Assembly: GCA_964383815.1 (NCBI GenBank)
Contig: CAYLIC010000001.1
Span: 62,001-126,000, forward strand
DNA length: 64,000 bases
Direction of reading: 5' to 3'
From: UBA11524 sp964383815
GTDB taxonomy: Bacteria > Bacillota > Clostridia > Christensenellales > Aristaeellaceae
Shown here: one piece after another, positions 7,873-17,150 of the stretch
Layout of the letters: each line of letters starts with the position of its first letter
How positions within the stretch are numbered: the first letter of the stretch is position 1
Notes under the pieces: generated by a model
The model's input: only the letters and a program-made list of their open reading frames with translations
Told to the model about the DNA's origin: nothing
Database searches by the model: none
Program-made: the position numbers and the translations under genes

Positions 7873-8999
7873 GCAATGGGCTTGTCCGGCTGGCTGAAGC
7901 CCATGGGGGAGTCCTCCTCCTCGGCCTCTGTGCCGGGCAGGCGCACGTAATCAGCTGCCATACGGCGCCGGGTGTCCGTCATGTCGGCATAGTGCTTGCG
8001 GGTAGTGTCCACAGAGGAGTGTCCCAGCACGTCCGCCACCAGGTAAATATCGCCAGTGGCGTTGTACAGGTTGGTGGCGAAGGTGCTGCGGAGCTTGTGC
8101 GGGCTGATCTTCGGCTTCAGCGGTGCAGCCACCATGGCGTATTTTTTCACCAGGTTCTGTACGGCACGCTGGGTGATGCGCCGCCTTTGCAGGGAAAGAA
8201 ACAGGGCGTCCTCGTGCCCGGGGAGCGCCTCTATTTTGTTGCGCTCCTCCAGATATTCGCCCAAAGCGGTTGCAACTTCGGCCGGAAAATACAAAACAAC
8301 TTGGTTTCCACCCTTGCGAGTGACCAAAAAGGCGTTTTCTTCCATATTGATGTCGGATAAATTGATGCCCACGCACTCGGAAACCCGGATGCCTGTTCCC
8401 AAAAACAGGGAAAGCATGGCATAATCCCGCTTTGCAGTGATTTTCTGGTAACGCTTCTGGCCTTCGGTCATGCCTTCGCCGGTTTCGGCCTGGTTGAGCA
8501 TCTTCGCCATTTCATCACGGTTCAGCCGAAGAATCGGCTTTTCGTGAATCTTGGGCAGCGGCACCAGCAGCGTAACATTTGATGGAATGCGATGGTTTTT
8601 GAAAAGAAAATCATAAAAGGAACGGATGGAGCACAGCTTGCGCTTGATGGACAGGTCGTGGTTCACAACGGCCTTCATGGGCTGGTCGCCATCGGTCTCG
8701 TTTTTGAAATAGAAGGTCAGGTACTCCACATAGGCCGTCAAATCGCTCTGAGACACACGGGAGAGGTCTTCATCCGTCCAAAGAGTCAATGGCCTGTCTG
8801 CAAACGCCACACGTTCCGCCTGCAGAAAATGAAAAAACGTGCGCAGGTCAATGGCATAGGCAAGCCTGGTGAAGGTACCGGTGGTCATGGCGATGCTGCG
8901 GAGAAAGTCCCAGCAGGCCTGGGGCAGCTCGCTGGTGATGGCGCGTATCTGCATTATGCGCTGTACATCCACCTGTTCGCGGTAGGCCTGGTCCGCCAT
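7869..8999 (-). CDS. Tyrosine recombinase, XerS/XerC-like
   Basis: 376 aa. An N-terminal SAM-like core-binding domain (about residues 15-150) precedes a catalytic domain with the full set: Arg in GTGIRVSE, Lys in TRKGGNQ, HKLRS (His-x-x-Arg), LGHSS and the Tyr nucleophile in TTRKHYADM. It is longer than XerC/XerD (about 300 aa) and closer to the single-recombinase XerS (about 356 aa). In Bacillus a Xer gene (codV) lies between trmFO and hslV; here that place is empty and this gene lies 3 kb away. A 36-bp palindrome 28 nt upstream is a candidate recombination site. GGAGG precedes the ATG. A chromosome dimer-resolution role is likely but not proven. Confidence 0.85.
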   Translation of the reverse strand: MADQAYREQVDVQRIMQIRAITSELPQACWDFLRSIAMTTGTFTRLAYAIDLRTFFHFLQAERVAFADRPLTLWTDEDLSRVSQSDLTAYVEYLTFYFKNETDGDQPMKAVVNHDLSIKRKLCSIRSFYDFLFKNHRIPSNVTLLVPLPKIHEKPILRLNRDEMAKMLNQAETGEGMTEGQKRYQKITAKRDYAMLSLFLGTGIRVSECVGINLSDINMEENAFLVTRKGGNQVVLYFPAEVATALGEYLEERNKIEALPGHEDALFLSLQRRRITQRAVQNLVKKYAMVAAPLKPKISPHKLRSTFATNLYNATGDIYLVADVLGHSSVDTTRKHYADMTDTRRRMAADYVRLPGTEAEEEDSPMGFSQPDKPIA

Positions 9000-9027
9000 A
9001 GGCGTCCTCCTCTCGTTTTTCTGGGGT

Positions 9028-9063
9028 CAACTATTCGTAAAACTATGGTTTAGCGAATAGTTG
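9028..9063. other. Palindrome upstream of the recombinase: candidate dif-like site
   Basis: Outer arms CAACTATTCG (9028-9037) and CGAATAGTTG (9054-9063) are perfect inverted repeats; inner AAAC / GTTT (9040-9043, 9048-9051) continue the symmetry, so 15 of 18 pairs match. No T run follows, so it is unlikely to be a terminator. It may be a Xer target site or an operator of the recombinase gene. Confidence 0.55.
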
Positions 9064-9079
9064 CAAAAGCATGCATAAG

Positions 9080-9103
9080 CGGGTGAGCAGCCCTGCCCAC
9101 CCG
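9080..9103 (-). terminator. Hairpin after rnhA
   Basis: Stem cgggtgagca (9080-9089) / tgcccacccg (9094-9103). The T run on the minus strand is weak, so termination is plausible rather than certain. Confidence 0.45.
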
Positions 9104-9115
9104 GAAATGCCGGGG

Positions 9116-9595
9116 TCACTCCTCGTCCCTGGCGGTGTTCATCCGGCGATATTCTTCAATGGCTCCCCTGGCCAGCTCGTCACAGCGGTTGTTTTGGGGG
9201 TGATCCGCATGGCCCTTCACCTTGATGAAGGTCACGTTGTGCTTCCTGGTTTGTGCCAGCAGGATGAACCACAAATCCTGGTTCTCCACCTGCGTGCCGC
9301 TGGAGGTTTTCCAGCCTTTCTTCTGCCAGCCCTCAATCCAGTGGTCGTTGAAGGCCTGAACCATGTAGTTGGAATCTGAATACAGCTTCACGTCGCAGGG
9401 TTCCTTCAGGGCGCCCAGGGCGCTGATGGCGGCGAAAAGCTCCATGCGGTTGTTGGTGGTGCCAGCCATGTAGCCGCTCAATTCCTTTTTGTGCGGCCCA
9501 AATTCCAGAATGGCTCCCCAGCCACCCGGGCCAGGATTGCCGGAGCAAGCGCCATCCGTATAGATATTCACCTTTTTGCGAGGTGTGCCTTCCAT
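9116..9595 (-). CDS. rnhA: Ribonuclease HI
   Basis: 159 aa, the normal size. It degrades the RNA strand of RNA-DNA hybrids. Catalytic acidic residues appear in order: Asp in YTDGACSGNPG, Glu in NRMELFA, Asp in YSDSNYM and Asp in NRCDELA, plus the conserved His in KVKGHADH. A GGGGAG Shine-Dalgarno precedes the ATG. It lies 15 nt after proC and probably shares its transcript. A type II enzyme (rnhB) is encoded at 23.2 kb, so both RNase H classes occur here. Confidence 0.96.
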   Translation of the reverse strand: MEGTPRKKVNIYTDGACSGNPGPGGWGAILEFGPHKKELSGYMAGTTNNRMELFAAISALGALKEPCDVKLYSDSNYMVQAFNDHWIEGWQKKGWKTSSGTQVENQDLWFILLAQTRKHNVTFIKVKGHADHPQNNRCDELARGAIEEYRRMNTARDEE

Positions 9596-9610
9596 GCTGC
9601 TTCTCCCCTC

Positions 9611-10417
9611 TTACCTGGACATTTGCCGGGATTTTTCCGCGCAGGCACCCATGGCATCCATCACGGCGGCACGGAAGCCTTTGCGCTCCAGCACTTCAAC
9701 GGCCTCGATGGTGGTGCCGCCGGGCGAGCACACCGCATCCTTCAGGCTGGCGGGATGGGTACCGGAGGACAGCACCATCAGCGCGCTGCCCAGCACGGAT
9801 TGTGCCGCCATTTCATAGGCACAGGCGCGCGGCAGGCCTTCCTTCACGCCTGCATCCGCCATGGCCTCAATGAGCATGAATATATATGCAGGGCTGGAGC
9901 CGCTGATGGCAACCACACCGTCAAACAGGCGCTCCGGCAAGACAACCGTCCGGCCTACTGCATCGAAAATGCCTTTGGCAAAGTCGAAATCATCCTTGGA
10001 AAAGGTGGTGTCGTCGCACAGGGCGGTCATGCCCTCACCCACCATGGCAGGCGTATTGGGCATCACACGCAGATAGGTGGCAGTGGTATCCTCCAGGGCC
10101 TGTGCCAGCATGTCCGTTGTCCATCCGGCAGCAATGGAGATGATGGCCTTGCCGTCCAGTGCCTGGCGAACGTTGTCCAGCAGAGATTGAATCTGATGGG
10201 GTTTCAGTGCCAGAATAACCATGTCACACTGTTCCACCAGGTCGATGGGTTCATCGCAGTAAATGGCGCCGGGAATCTCCTCGGATAGCTCCTCCATCCG
10301 GCGGCGGCTGGCATCGCACACCACCATTTGGCTGGCCTTCACATAGCCGGCATCCAGCATGCCACGGAGAATGGCGCTGCCCATGTTTCCCGCACCGATA
10401 AGTCCCAGCGTTCTCAT
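9611..10417 (-). CDS. proC: Pyrroline-5-carboxylate reductase
   Basis: 268 aa. It reduces pyrroline-5-carboxylate to proline with NAD(P)H. The Rossmann motif LIGAGNMGSAILRGM is at the N-terminus and the conserved C-terminal P5CR helix region SSPAYIFMLIEAMADAGV is present. The start is the ATG preceded by AAAGGGGG; an upstream extension reads through the hslU terminator and is not used. It begins a proC-rnhA unit. Confidence 0.95.
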   Translation of the reverse strand: MRTLGLIGAGNMGSAILRGMLDAGYVKASQMVVCDASRRRMEELSEEIPGAIYCDEPIDLVEQCDMVILALKPHQIQSLLDNVRQALDGKAIISIAAGWTTDMLAQALEDTTATYLRVMPNTPAMVGEGMTALCDDTTFSKDDFDFAKGIFDAVGRTVVLPERLFDGVVAISGSSPAYIFMLIEAMADAGVKEGLPRACAYEMAAQSVLGSALMVLSSGTHPASLKDAVCSPGGTTIEAVEVLERKGFRAAVMDAMGACAEKSRQMSR

Positions 10418-10447
10418 TTGCGTTCCCCCTTTGCTGCCAATACTGTT

Positions 10448-10475
10448 ATTATAGCATGAAAATGCCCGCCTGCAA
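10448..10475 (-). promoter_or_regulatory. Possible proC promoter
   Basis: Minus-strand TATAAT (10448-10453) with TTGCAG 16 bp upstream (10470-10475), overlapping the hslU terminator. Confidence 0.5.
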
Positions 10476-10502
10476 AGGGTTTTCCGCCTGCAGACGGGCA
10501 TT
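10461..10502 (-). terminator. Intrinsic terminator after hslU
   Basis: Stem aatgcccg-cctgca (10461-10474) / tgcag-acgggcatt (10489-10502) with short T runs on both strands. Confidence 0.75.
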
Positions 10503-10511
10503 TTTTGCACA

Positions 10512-11879
10512 TTATAGAATGTATTTCTTCATATCCTGGGGTTTGTTTTCTCCGTGCAGGTGCTGGCGAACATAATCGCCGTTGATTTTCAGCTCCACAG
10601 GCGGCATGCTTTCGTCACCGGCGTTGAAGGCAATGTCCTCCAGCAGCTGTTCAAACACCGCATGCAGGCGGCGGGCGCCAATGTCCTCGCTGGTTTCGTT
10701 GGCGTTGAAGGCCGCCTCCGCAATGGCTTCGATGGCAGTATCATCAAAGTCCAGCAGTACCTTGTCCACCGCCAGCAGCGCCTTGTATTGCAGGGTCAGC
10801 GCGTTGTCCGGCTGGGTCAGAATGCGCTGGAAGTCCTGCTGGGTCAGGCTTTTCAGCTGTACATGCACGGGAAAACGGCCCTGCAGCTCGGGAATCAGGT
10901 CGCTGACCTTCGCCACGTGGAAGGCGCCGGCGGCGATGAAGAGCATGTAGTCCGTTTTCACCGGGCCATACTTGGTGTTCACCGTGCTGCCCTCCACAAT
11001 GGGCAGAATGTCCCGCTGCACGCCTTCCCGGCTTACATCCGGGCCGCTGCCTCCACGGTGACCGGCAATCTTGTCAATCTCGTCAATGAACACAATACCG
11101 TTCTGCTCCGCCCGGCGGATGGCCTCCTCCTGCACGGCGTCCTGGTCAATCAGCTTGTCGGACTCCTCCTGCATGAGAATCTTCCGCGCCTCCTTCACCT
11201 TCACCCGGCGCAGCTTGGTTTTCCTGGGCATCATGTTGCCCATCATATCACCCAGGCTGATGGAGCTGCCGCCCACATCCAGGGATGGCGCAGCCTCCTC
11301 CACCTCAATCTCCAGCTCGTGCTCCTCCAATTCGCCCTGCATCAGCTGCTGGCGCAGCTCTTCCCGCCTGCCGGTCAGCTTCTGCTGCTCCTCGGGGTTG
11401 GCAGGCTCCTCCTGCTGCTTTTTGCCCAGCAGAAAGTCCAGCGGGTTACCAGCGGGCTTCTTGGGCGGGTGCACCATCAGGCTCACCAGCCGGTCCTCCG
11501 CCAGCACCTGGGCACGGGGCTGCACGCGCTTTACATGCTCGTCCTTCACCATGCGGATGGCGTTTTCCACCAGGTCGCGGATAATGCTCTCCACATCCCG
11601 GCCCACATAGCCAACCTCGGTAAACTTGGTGGCTTCCACCTTGATGAAGGGCGCGCCCACCAGCTTGGCCAGGCGGCGTGCGATTTCCGTTTTGCCCACG
11701 CCCGTGGGGCCAATCATCAGGATGTTCTTCGGGCTGATTTCGTCCCGGAGGGTTTCATCCACCATGGAGCGGCGGTAGCGGTTGCGCAGGGCGATGGCCA
11801 CGGACTTCTTGGCCTCGTCCTGGCCGATGATATAGCGGTCAAGCTCGTGTACGATTTGCCTTGGCGTAAGTTCTGCCAT
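10512..11879 (-). CDS. hslU: ATP-dependent protease ATPase subunit HslU (ClpY)
   Basis: 455 aa. A hexameric AAA+ unfoldase that feeds substrates to HslV. It has the N-terminal IIGQDEAKKSVAIAL, Walker A GPTGVGKTE, the pore motif GYVGRDVES and Walker B IVFIDEIDKIA; an acidic insert (I-domain, about residues 135-230) splits the AAA module as in the family. It is the last gene of dprA-topA-trmFO-hslV-hslU and ends at a hairpin. codY, which often follows in Bacillus, is absent. Confidence 0.96.
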   Translation of the reverse strand: MAELTPRQIVHELDRYIIGQDEAKKSVAIALRNRYRRSMVDETLRDEISPKNILMIGPTGVGKTEIARRLAKLVGAPFIKVEATKFTEVGYVGRDVESIIRDLVENAIRMVKDEHVKRVQPRAQVLAEDRLVSLMVHPPKKPAGNPLDFLLGKKQQEEPANPEEQQKLTGRREELRQQLMQGELEEHELEIEVEEAAPSLDVGGSSISLGDMMGNMMPRKTKLRRVKVKEARKILMQEESDKLIDQDAVQEEAIRRAEQNGIVFIDEIDKIAGHRGGSGPDVSREGVQRDILPIVEGSTVNTKYGPVKTDYMLFIAAGAFHVAKVSDLIPELQGRFPVHVQLKSLTQQDFQRILTQPDNALTLQYKALLAVDKVLLDFDDTAIEAIAEAAFNANETSEDIGARRLHAVFEQLLEDIAFNAGDESMPPVELKINGDYVRQHLHGENKPQDMKKYIL

Positions 11880-11894
11880 TTTCGCTCAACCTCC

Positions 11895-12434
11895 TCAGGC
11901 TTCATCCACAATAATGTTTTCATTGGTAAACACGCAAATGGACGCAGCAATGTGCAGCGCCTTTTCGGCGATTTCCCTGGCAGAAAGGTCGGTGTTCTCC
12001 ACCAGGGCCCGGGCGGCTGCCAGCGCATAATTGCCGCCGGAGCCAATGGCTGCCACGCCGTCATCCGGGTAAATCACATCTCCCGTGCCGCTTAGGATCA
12101 GCATGTCCTCCTTGTTGGCAACAATCATCAGGGATTCCAGCTGGCGCATGGCCTGATTGCCGCGCCAGCCCTGGGCCAGCGCCACGGCGGCCCGCTCCAG
12201 GTTGCCGTTGCACTGGGTCAGCTTTTCCTCAAACATCTCGCAAAGGGTGAAGGCATCCGCCGTGCCGCCGGCAAAGCCCACCAGCACCTCGCCATTGAAA
12301 ATGCGGCGCACCTTGTGGGCATGGCCCTTGAAGATGGTCTTTTCGCCCATGGTCACCTGTCCGTCGCCGGCGATGGCAATGTGTCCGTCCCGCTTCACAC
12401 CGCAGATGGTAGTGCCACGAAATAAGCTGCTCAT
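11895..12434 (-). CDS. hslV: ATP-dependent protease peptidase subunit HslV (ClpQ)
   Basis: 179 aa. It is the proteasome-like chamber of HslUV. GDGQVTMGE and GSGGNYALAAARAL are typical. Its N-terminus MSSLFRGTTIC carries the short extension known from Bacillus ClpQ ahead of the TT pair used as nucleophile in proteobacterial HslV, so the processed residue may be Ser2 or Thr. The start overlaps the trmFO stop as ATGA (4 nt), implying coupling; a longer in-frame start would run deep into trmFO. Confidence 0.95.
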   Translation of the reverse strand: MSSLFRGTTICGVKRDGHIAIAGDGQVTMGEKTIFKGHAHKVRRIFNGEVLVGFAGGTADAFTLCEMFEEKLTQCNGNLERAAVALAQGWRGNQAMRQLESLMIVANKEDMLILSGTGDVIYPDDGVAAIGSGGNYALAAARALVENTDLSAREIAEKALHIAASICVFTNENIIVDEA

Positions 12435-13777
12435 ACGTTGTTTCCTCCGTGTTCGTTGATAGCGTTCTCCCCTATCCATTCCTTCAAATAGTCCAGTGCC
12501 CGGGCGGAAATGGTTTCATACCGCTGCTGCTTGTTGCGGATTTTCTTGTGCTGCTTGTCCACCACCAGCCCGTCAATCAGCCCGAAGGAACAGTTCATCG
12601 GCTGAAAGCACTTGTTGGGCGTGGATACATACCGGCCCATGGCACCCATGGCGGTGATGCCGGGAAACTCCACCGTTCCCAGGCCGCGCAGGTCGCGCCC
12701 CAGGGACAGGCCGCACAAAAGCCCGCTGGCAGCGCTCTCCACATAGCCTTCAACGCCTGTCATCTGCCCGGCAAAATAGCACTGGGGCCGGGAAAGCATT
12801 TCAAAATGCGCATTCAGGAAGCCAGGTGAATGCAGAAAGGTATTTCGGTGCATGACGCCATATCGGGCAAAAGCAGCGTTTTCCAGGCCGGGAATCATGC
12901 CGAACACCCGGCGTTGCTCGGGAAATTTCAGCCGGCTTTGGAAGCCTACCAGGTTGTACAGCGTGCCGGATTCGTTATCCTGGCGCAGCTGCACCACAGC
13001 AAAGGCCTCCCTGCCGGTGCGGGGATCAGTGAGGCCCACAGGCTTCATGGGGCCAAAGGCCAGCACCATGCGCCCGCGGCGGGCCATGGACTCCACCGGC
13101 ATGCAGCCTTCAAACACCATTTTTTCCTCAAAGCCGTGAATCTCTGCCGTTTCAGCCGCCAGCAGCGCGTCCACAAAGGTGTTGTATTCTTCCTCGGTCA
13201 TGGGGCAATTCAGGTAGTCGTCTCCCCTGCCGTACCGGGATTGACGGAAGATTCTCTCCATGTTCAGGGATTCGGCAGTGACAATGGGCGCGGCGGCATC
13301 GTAGAAGTTCAGGGTTTCCAGGCCCGGCAGCGCGGCAATCGCCTCGCTCATGGCATCGGAGGTCAGCGGCCCGGTGGCGATAATCACCGGCCCATCGGGT
13401 ATCTCCGTCACTTCCCGGTGCTCCACCGTCACAAGCGGATGCTCCGTCAAGGCCTTGGTAATGTAGCCGGAAAAGCTGTCCCTGTCCACAGCCAGCGCGC
13501 CGCCTGCAGGCACCCGGGAGGCATCCGCCGCCCTCATCACTAGGGAGTCCAGCAGCCGCATTTCCTCCTTCAGCAGGCCAACGGCGTTGGACAGCCTGTC
13601 GGAGCGCAGGCTGTTGGAGCACACCAGCTCCGCCATCATGGGTGAATGGTGGGCAGGGGACATTTTCTCCGGCTTCATGTCAATCAGCGTAACGTGGATA
13701 CCCTGCCGGGCCAGCTGCCATGCAGCCTCGGTGCCTGCCAGGCCAGCGCCCACCACTGTTGCGTGCATATGGGGCAT
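12431..13777 (-). CDS. trmFO: Methylenetetrahydrofolate--tRNA-(uracil-5-)-methyltransferase TrmFO
   Basis: 448 aa. This FAD- and folate-dependent enzyme makes m5U54 in tRNA. The N-terminal dinucleotide motif VVGAGLAGTEAAWQLA and the family block CSNSLRSD are clear. The start shares one base with the topA stop (TGATG) and has GGAGG six bases upstream, which favours it over an ATG three codons later. The genes on both sides overlap it, so topA-trmFO-hslV form a tightly coupled unit. Confidence 0.96.
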   Translation of the reverse strand: MPHMHATVVGAGLAGTEAAWQLARQGIHVTLIDMKPEKMSPAHHSPMMAELVCSNSLRSDRLSNAVGLLKEEMRLLDSLVMRAADASRVPAGGALAVDRDSFSGYITKALTEHPLVTVEHREVTEIPDGPVIIATGPLTSDAMSEAIAALPGLETLNFYDAAAPIVTAESLNMERIFRQSRYGRGDDYLNCPMTEEEYNTFVDALLAAETAEIHGFEEKMVFEGCMPVESMARRGRMVLAFGPMKPVGLTDPRTGREAFAVVQLRQDNESGTLYNLVGFQSRLKFPEQRRVFGMIPGLENAAFARYGVMHRNTFLHSPGFLNAHFEMLSRPQCYFAGQMTGVEGYVESAASGLLCGLSLGRDLRGLGTVEFPGITAMGAMGRYVSTPNKCFQPMNCSFGLIDGLVVDKQHKKIRNKQQRYETISARALDYLKEWIGENAINEHGGNNV

Positions 13778-15903
13778 CAGTCCTCCTCCGCCTCCTCGTC
13801 CTGCTTCACTTCCACCCGGCAGCGGCAGGTTTCATTGGCGCACAGGTGCCACACCTCGCCTTTGCGTCCACGCTTTTCCACCATGTAACCGCCGCACTGG
13901 GGGCACTTGTCCGTCACGGGCATTTCCCAGCTGACAAAATCGCATTCCGGATAGTTTTCGCAGCCGTAGAACTTGCGGTTTTTCCGGCTGGTCTTTTCCA
14001 TCAGCCGTCCGCCGCACACCGGGCAGGGCGCAGCGATGTAGTTGATAATCGGCTTGGTGTTGCGGCAGTCCGGGAAATTGGGGCACGCCAGGAAACGCCC
14101 AAAGCGCCCCATCTTGTATACCATCATGGCGCCACACTTGTCGCAGGGCACATCACTGGGCTCGTCCTTGACCTCCACCTTCTCAATCTGCTGCTCCGCA
14201 ATTTTCAGCGTTTCGGCAAAGCCCGGATAGAAGTCCCGCAGGATCTGCTTCCAGTTCACCTTGCCTTCCTCCACCTCGTCCAGGCGCTCCTCCAGGTCGG
14301 CAGTGAACTCCGTATCCACAATGTTGGCGAAGTATTCCTCCATCATGCTGGTAATCATCCGTCCCAGCTCGGTGGGGTACAGGCGCTTCTTTTCCCGGCT
14401 CACATACCCGCGGGAAATGATGGTGGTAATGGTAGGCGCATAGGTGGACGGGCGGCCAATGCCCTTTTCATCCAGGGCGCGAACCAGGGATGCCTCGGTA
14501 TACCGGCTTGGCGGCTGGGTGAAGTGCTGCTCGCTCTCCACTTCGCTGATGGACACCGCATCGCCTTCCTTCAGGTTGGGCAGCGTGACCTCGCTTGAAT
14601 CCTCCGCATCGTCCACGCCTTCCTCATACACGGAGGTGAAGCCGGCAAACTTCTTGTGCTCGCCATAGAAGCGCAGGCCCACGCCATCGCCCTCCATTTC
14701 GGCGGTCATGGTCTGGTACAGGGCAGGCATCATCTGGCTGGCAAGGAACCGGTTGTAAATGAGGCGGTACAGGTTGAACTGCTCCTTGGTCAGGGAGGCC
14801 TTGATGGATTCAGGCGTGCGGCGCACATCCGTGGGACGGATGGCCTCGTGGGCGTCCTGGGCGTTCTTTTTGCCCCTGTACTCGATGGGCTTCTCCGGCA
14901 AATATTCCGGGCCGAACCGCTCTGGAATGTACTCCCGCAGAGCGCTCATGGCCTCATCGCTGATGCGAACGGAGTCGGTACGGATATAGCTGACGATACC
15001 CTGAGTGCCCTCGCCCTCCAGGTCAACGCCTTCATACAGCTGCTGCACCACCTGCATGGTTTTGGCGGTGGTGAAGCCCAGCTTGCGGCTGGCCTCCTGC
15101 TGCAGGCTGGAGGTGGTGAAGGGCGCAGCTGCCACCTTGTGCTTTTCACCGGTCTTGACGCTGGTTACAGCAAAATGCGCTTTCTCCATGCGGTGAACGG
15201 CCTGGGCGGCATCCTCCGCATTGGTAATGCTGGCTTTCTTTCCATCCAGGGTGTTCAGCCGGGCGGCAAAGAAGGTCTTGCGTCCGCGGGCCTGGGGCAG
15301 CTGTGCCTTGGCGACCACGTCCCAGTATTCCTCGGGGATGAATGCCTCAATGTCCTGCTCCCGCATGACCACCATCCGGGTGGCAACGGACTGCACGCGG
15401 CCTGCAGACAGGCCCTTTTTCACCTTGGCCCACAGGAGCGGGCTAATCTTGTAACCCACAAGCCTGTCCAGCACACGGCGTGCCTGCTGGGCGTCCACCT
15501 TGTCCATGTCCAGCATGCGGGGTGCCTTCAGGGCCTGCTGAATGGCCTTCTTTGTCACCTCGTGAAACTCAATGCGGCAAGGCTTGGACATGTCCATGTT
15601 CAGCACCTTGGAAAGGTGCCAGGAAATCGCTTCACCTTCGCGGTCCGGGTCAGTTGCCAGATAAATCTGGGAGGCGGTCTTGGCCTCCTTGCGGATGCGG
15701 TTCAGGATGTCGCCTCTGCCACGGATGGTGATGTATTTCGGCTCGAAATCATTGTCCGGGTCAACGCCAATCTGGGACTTGGGCAGGTCGCACACATGTC
15801 CCTGGGAGGCCTCCACCTTGTAACCCTTGCCAAGAAACTTGCTGATGGTTCGGGCCTTGGCGGGAGATTCCACAATAATGAGCTTCTGTTTGGTTGCAGC
15901 CAT
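13777..15903 (-). CDS. topA: DNA topoisomerase I
   Basis: 708 aa. It relaxes negative supercoils by a type IA mechanism. The Toprim domain begins with LIIVESPAKARTI, the active-site Tyr lies in SYIRTDSVRIS, and three C-terminal four-Cys zinc modules start CDKCGAMM, CPVCGGRL and CPQCGGYM, followed by an acidic tail. GGAGG sits upstream of the ATG at 15903; a longer frame starting at 15939 would overlap dprA. It is the second gene of the dprA operon. Confidence 0.97.
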   Translation of the reverse strand: MAATKQKLIIVESPAKARTISKFLGKGYKVEASQGHVCDLPKSQIGVDPDNDFEPKYITIRGRGDILNRIRKEAKTASQIYLATDPDREGEAISWHLSKVLNMDMSKPCRIEFHEVTKKAIQQALKAPRMLDMDKVDAQQARRVLDRLVGYKISPLLWAKVKKGLSAGRVQSVATRMVVMREQDIEAFIPEEYWDVVAKAQLPQARGRKTFFAARLNTLDGKKASITNAEDAAQAVHRMEKAHFAVTSVKTGEKHKVAAAPFTTSSLQQEASRKLGFTTAKTMQVVQQLYEGVDLEGEGTQGIVSYIRTDSVRISDEAMSALREYIPERFGPEYLPEKPIEYRGKKNAQDAHEAIRPTDVRRTPESIKASLTKEQFNLYRLIYNRFLASQMMPALYQTMTAEMEGDGVGLRFYGEHKKFAGFTSVYEEGVDDAEDSSEVTLPNLKEGDAVSISEVESEQHFTQPPSRYTEASLVRALDEKGIGRPSTYAPTITTIISRGYVSREKKRLYPTELGRMITSMMEEYFANIVDTEFTADLEERLDEVEEGKVNWKQILRDFYPGFAETLKIAEQQIEKVEVKDEPSDVPCDKCGAMMVYKMGRFGRFLACPNFPDCRNTKPIINYIAAPCPVCGGRLMEKTSRKNRKFYGCENYPECDFVSWEMPVTDKCPQCGGYMVEKRGRKGEVWHLCANETCRCRVEVKQDEEAEED

Positions 15904-15925
15904 GTAAGCAATGCCTCCAATATTA

Positions 15926-17032
15926 TTATACTTTGCCAAAGGTTTTGCCCGGCAGCGCGCGCACCACGCCCAGAATGGTCAGCATGGTCAGCTCGCCAGA
16001 CAGGGCAGCAGCATCGAAGCCGGTGGCCTCCGCCAGCTCGTCAAAGGACATTTCCCGCTGGCACAACAGGGCATATAGCTGGCGCTGGGTTTCCGTCAGG
16101 GGCGGGAGAGCGGCCTTCTCCTGGGGTGTGGGCGCGGCGGGCGAATCATGCCAGCGCATGTCTTCAAGGATGTCACTGGCGCTGGTGAAATAGCATGCGC
16201 CTTCCCGCAAAAGCTGATGCGCACCCTCCGCCCATTCCGAGCCAATGTTGCCCGGGTAGGCATACACGTCCTTGCCCTGCTCCAGGGCGTGGTGCACAGT
16301 GGTCATGCTGCCGGAGCGAATCTGTGCCTCCATCATCACAACGGCCTTGCTGAGGCCTGCAATCAGCCTGTTCCGCACGGGAAAGTGCCAGTGGATGGCA
16401 GGGGTGCCCGGCGGATATTCGCTGAGCGCCAGACCGCCTTCCCTGATGATACGGCGCTTCAAATCGCCATTGCTGATGGGATAGTCCACATCCAGGCCGG
16501 AGGCCAGCAGTGCCACCGTGGGCGAGCCGCCATCCAGGCAACCCAGATGGGCAGCGGTATCAATGCCAGCAGCCAGGCCGCTGACGATGGTTACACCGGC
16601 GCGGCTCAGGTCGGCAGCGATTTTCCTGGTAACCTCCAGGGTGTTTGGCGCGGCCTTCCGGGTACCAACGATGCCAATGCACTTGCCCATCAGGCAATCC
16701 AAATCACCCTGGTAGAACAGCAGCGCCGGCGCGTCCGAAAGGTCGCGCAAGGCCTCTGGATAGGCGCTGTCCTTCATGCCGATGATGCCCATGTTCTCCC
16801 GCTGCATCACCAGCATCATCTGGTGCATGGCCTCCGGCTGCGCCTGCTGGCGGAGAAAGTCTATCTGCGCCTGTGGCATGTAAGGCTTCATGCATGTGCC
16901 CTTGTCCCGGAGAAACTGGTCATAGGCCGCTTCACCGCAGCCAAAGGCATCCAGGATGCTGTGCAGCGTTTCGGATGGCACCTGGGCATAGGTCAGCCAG
17001 GCGCGGCATCCGTCCTCTCGCGTATAGCGCAT
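15926..17032 (-). CDS. dprA: DNA-processing protein DprA
   Basis: 368 aa. It loads RecA on incoming single strands during natural transformation. The Rossmann-like DprA core shows IGIVGTRKAAP, VSGLAAGIDTAAH and FPVRNRLIAGLS; a C-terminal winged-helix region (about residues 310-368) follows a Pro/Ala linker. AGGAGG precedes the ATG. Together with comM at 17.2 kb it supplies two recombination proteins of the competence pathway; no DNA-uptake genes are in the window. Confidence 0.95.
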   Translation of the reverse strand: MRYTREDGCRAWLTYAQVPSETLHSILDAFGCGEAAYDQFLRDKGTCMKPYMPQAQIDFLRQQAQPEAMHQMMLVMQRENMGIIGMKDSAYPEALRDLSDAPALLFYQGDLDCLMGKCIGIVGTRKAAPNTLEVTRKIAADLSRAGVTIVSGLAAGIDTAAHLGCLDGGSPTVALLASGLDVDYPISNGDLKRRIIREGGLALSEYPPGTPAIHWHFPVRNRLIAGLSKAVVMMEAQIRSGSMTTVHHALEQGKDVYAYPGNIGSEWAEGAHQLLREGACYFTSASDILEDMRWHDSPAAPTPQEKAALPPLTETQRQLYALLCQREMSFDELAEATGFDAAALSGELTMLTILGVVRALPGKTFGKV

Positions 17033-17150
17033 GGCTCACCTCCTGTTTAAAATTACCATCCCTGTGGCTTTTGCAAATTTCTTTAAGAAAAACACAGGTC
17101 GTGCATTATGCTATCATATCTTCCGTGAAAAATCAACTTGAATCTTTTCA

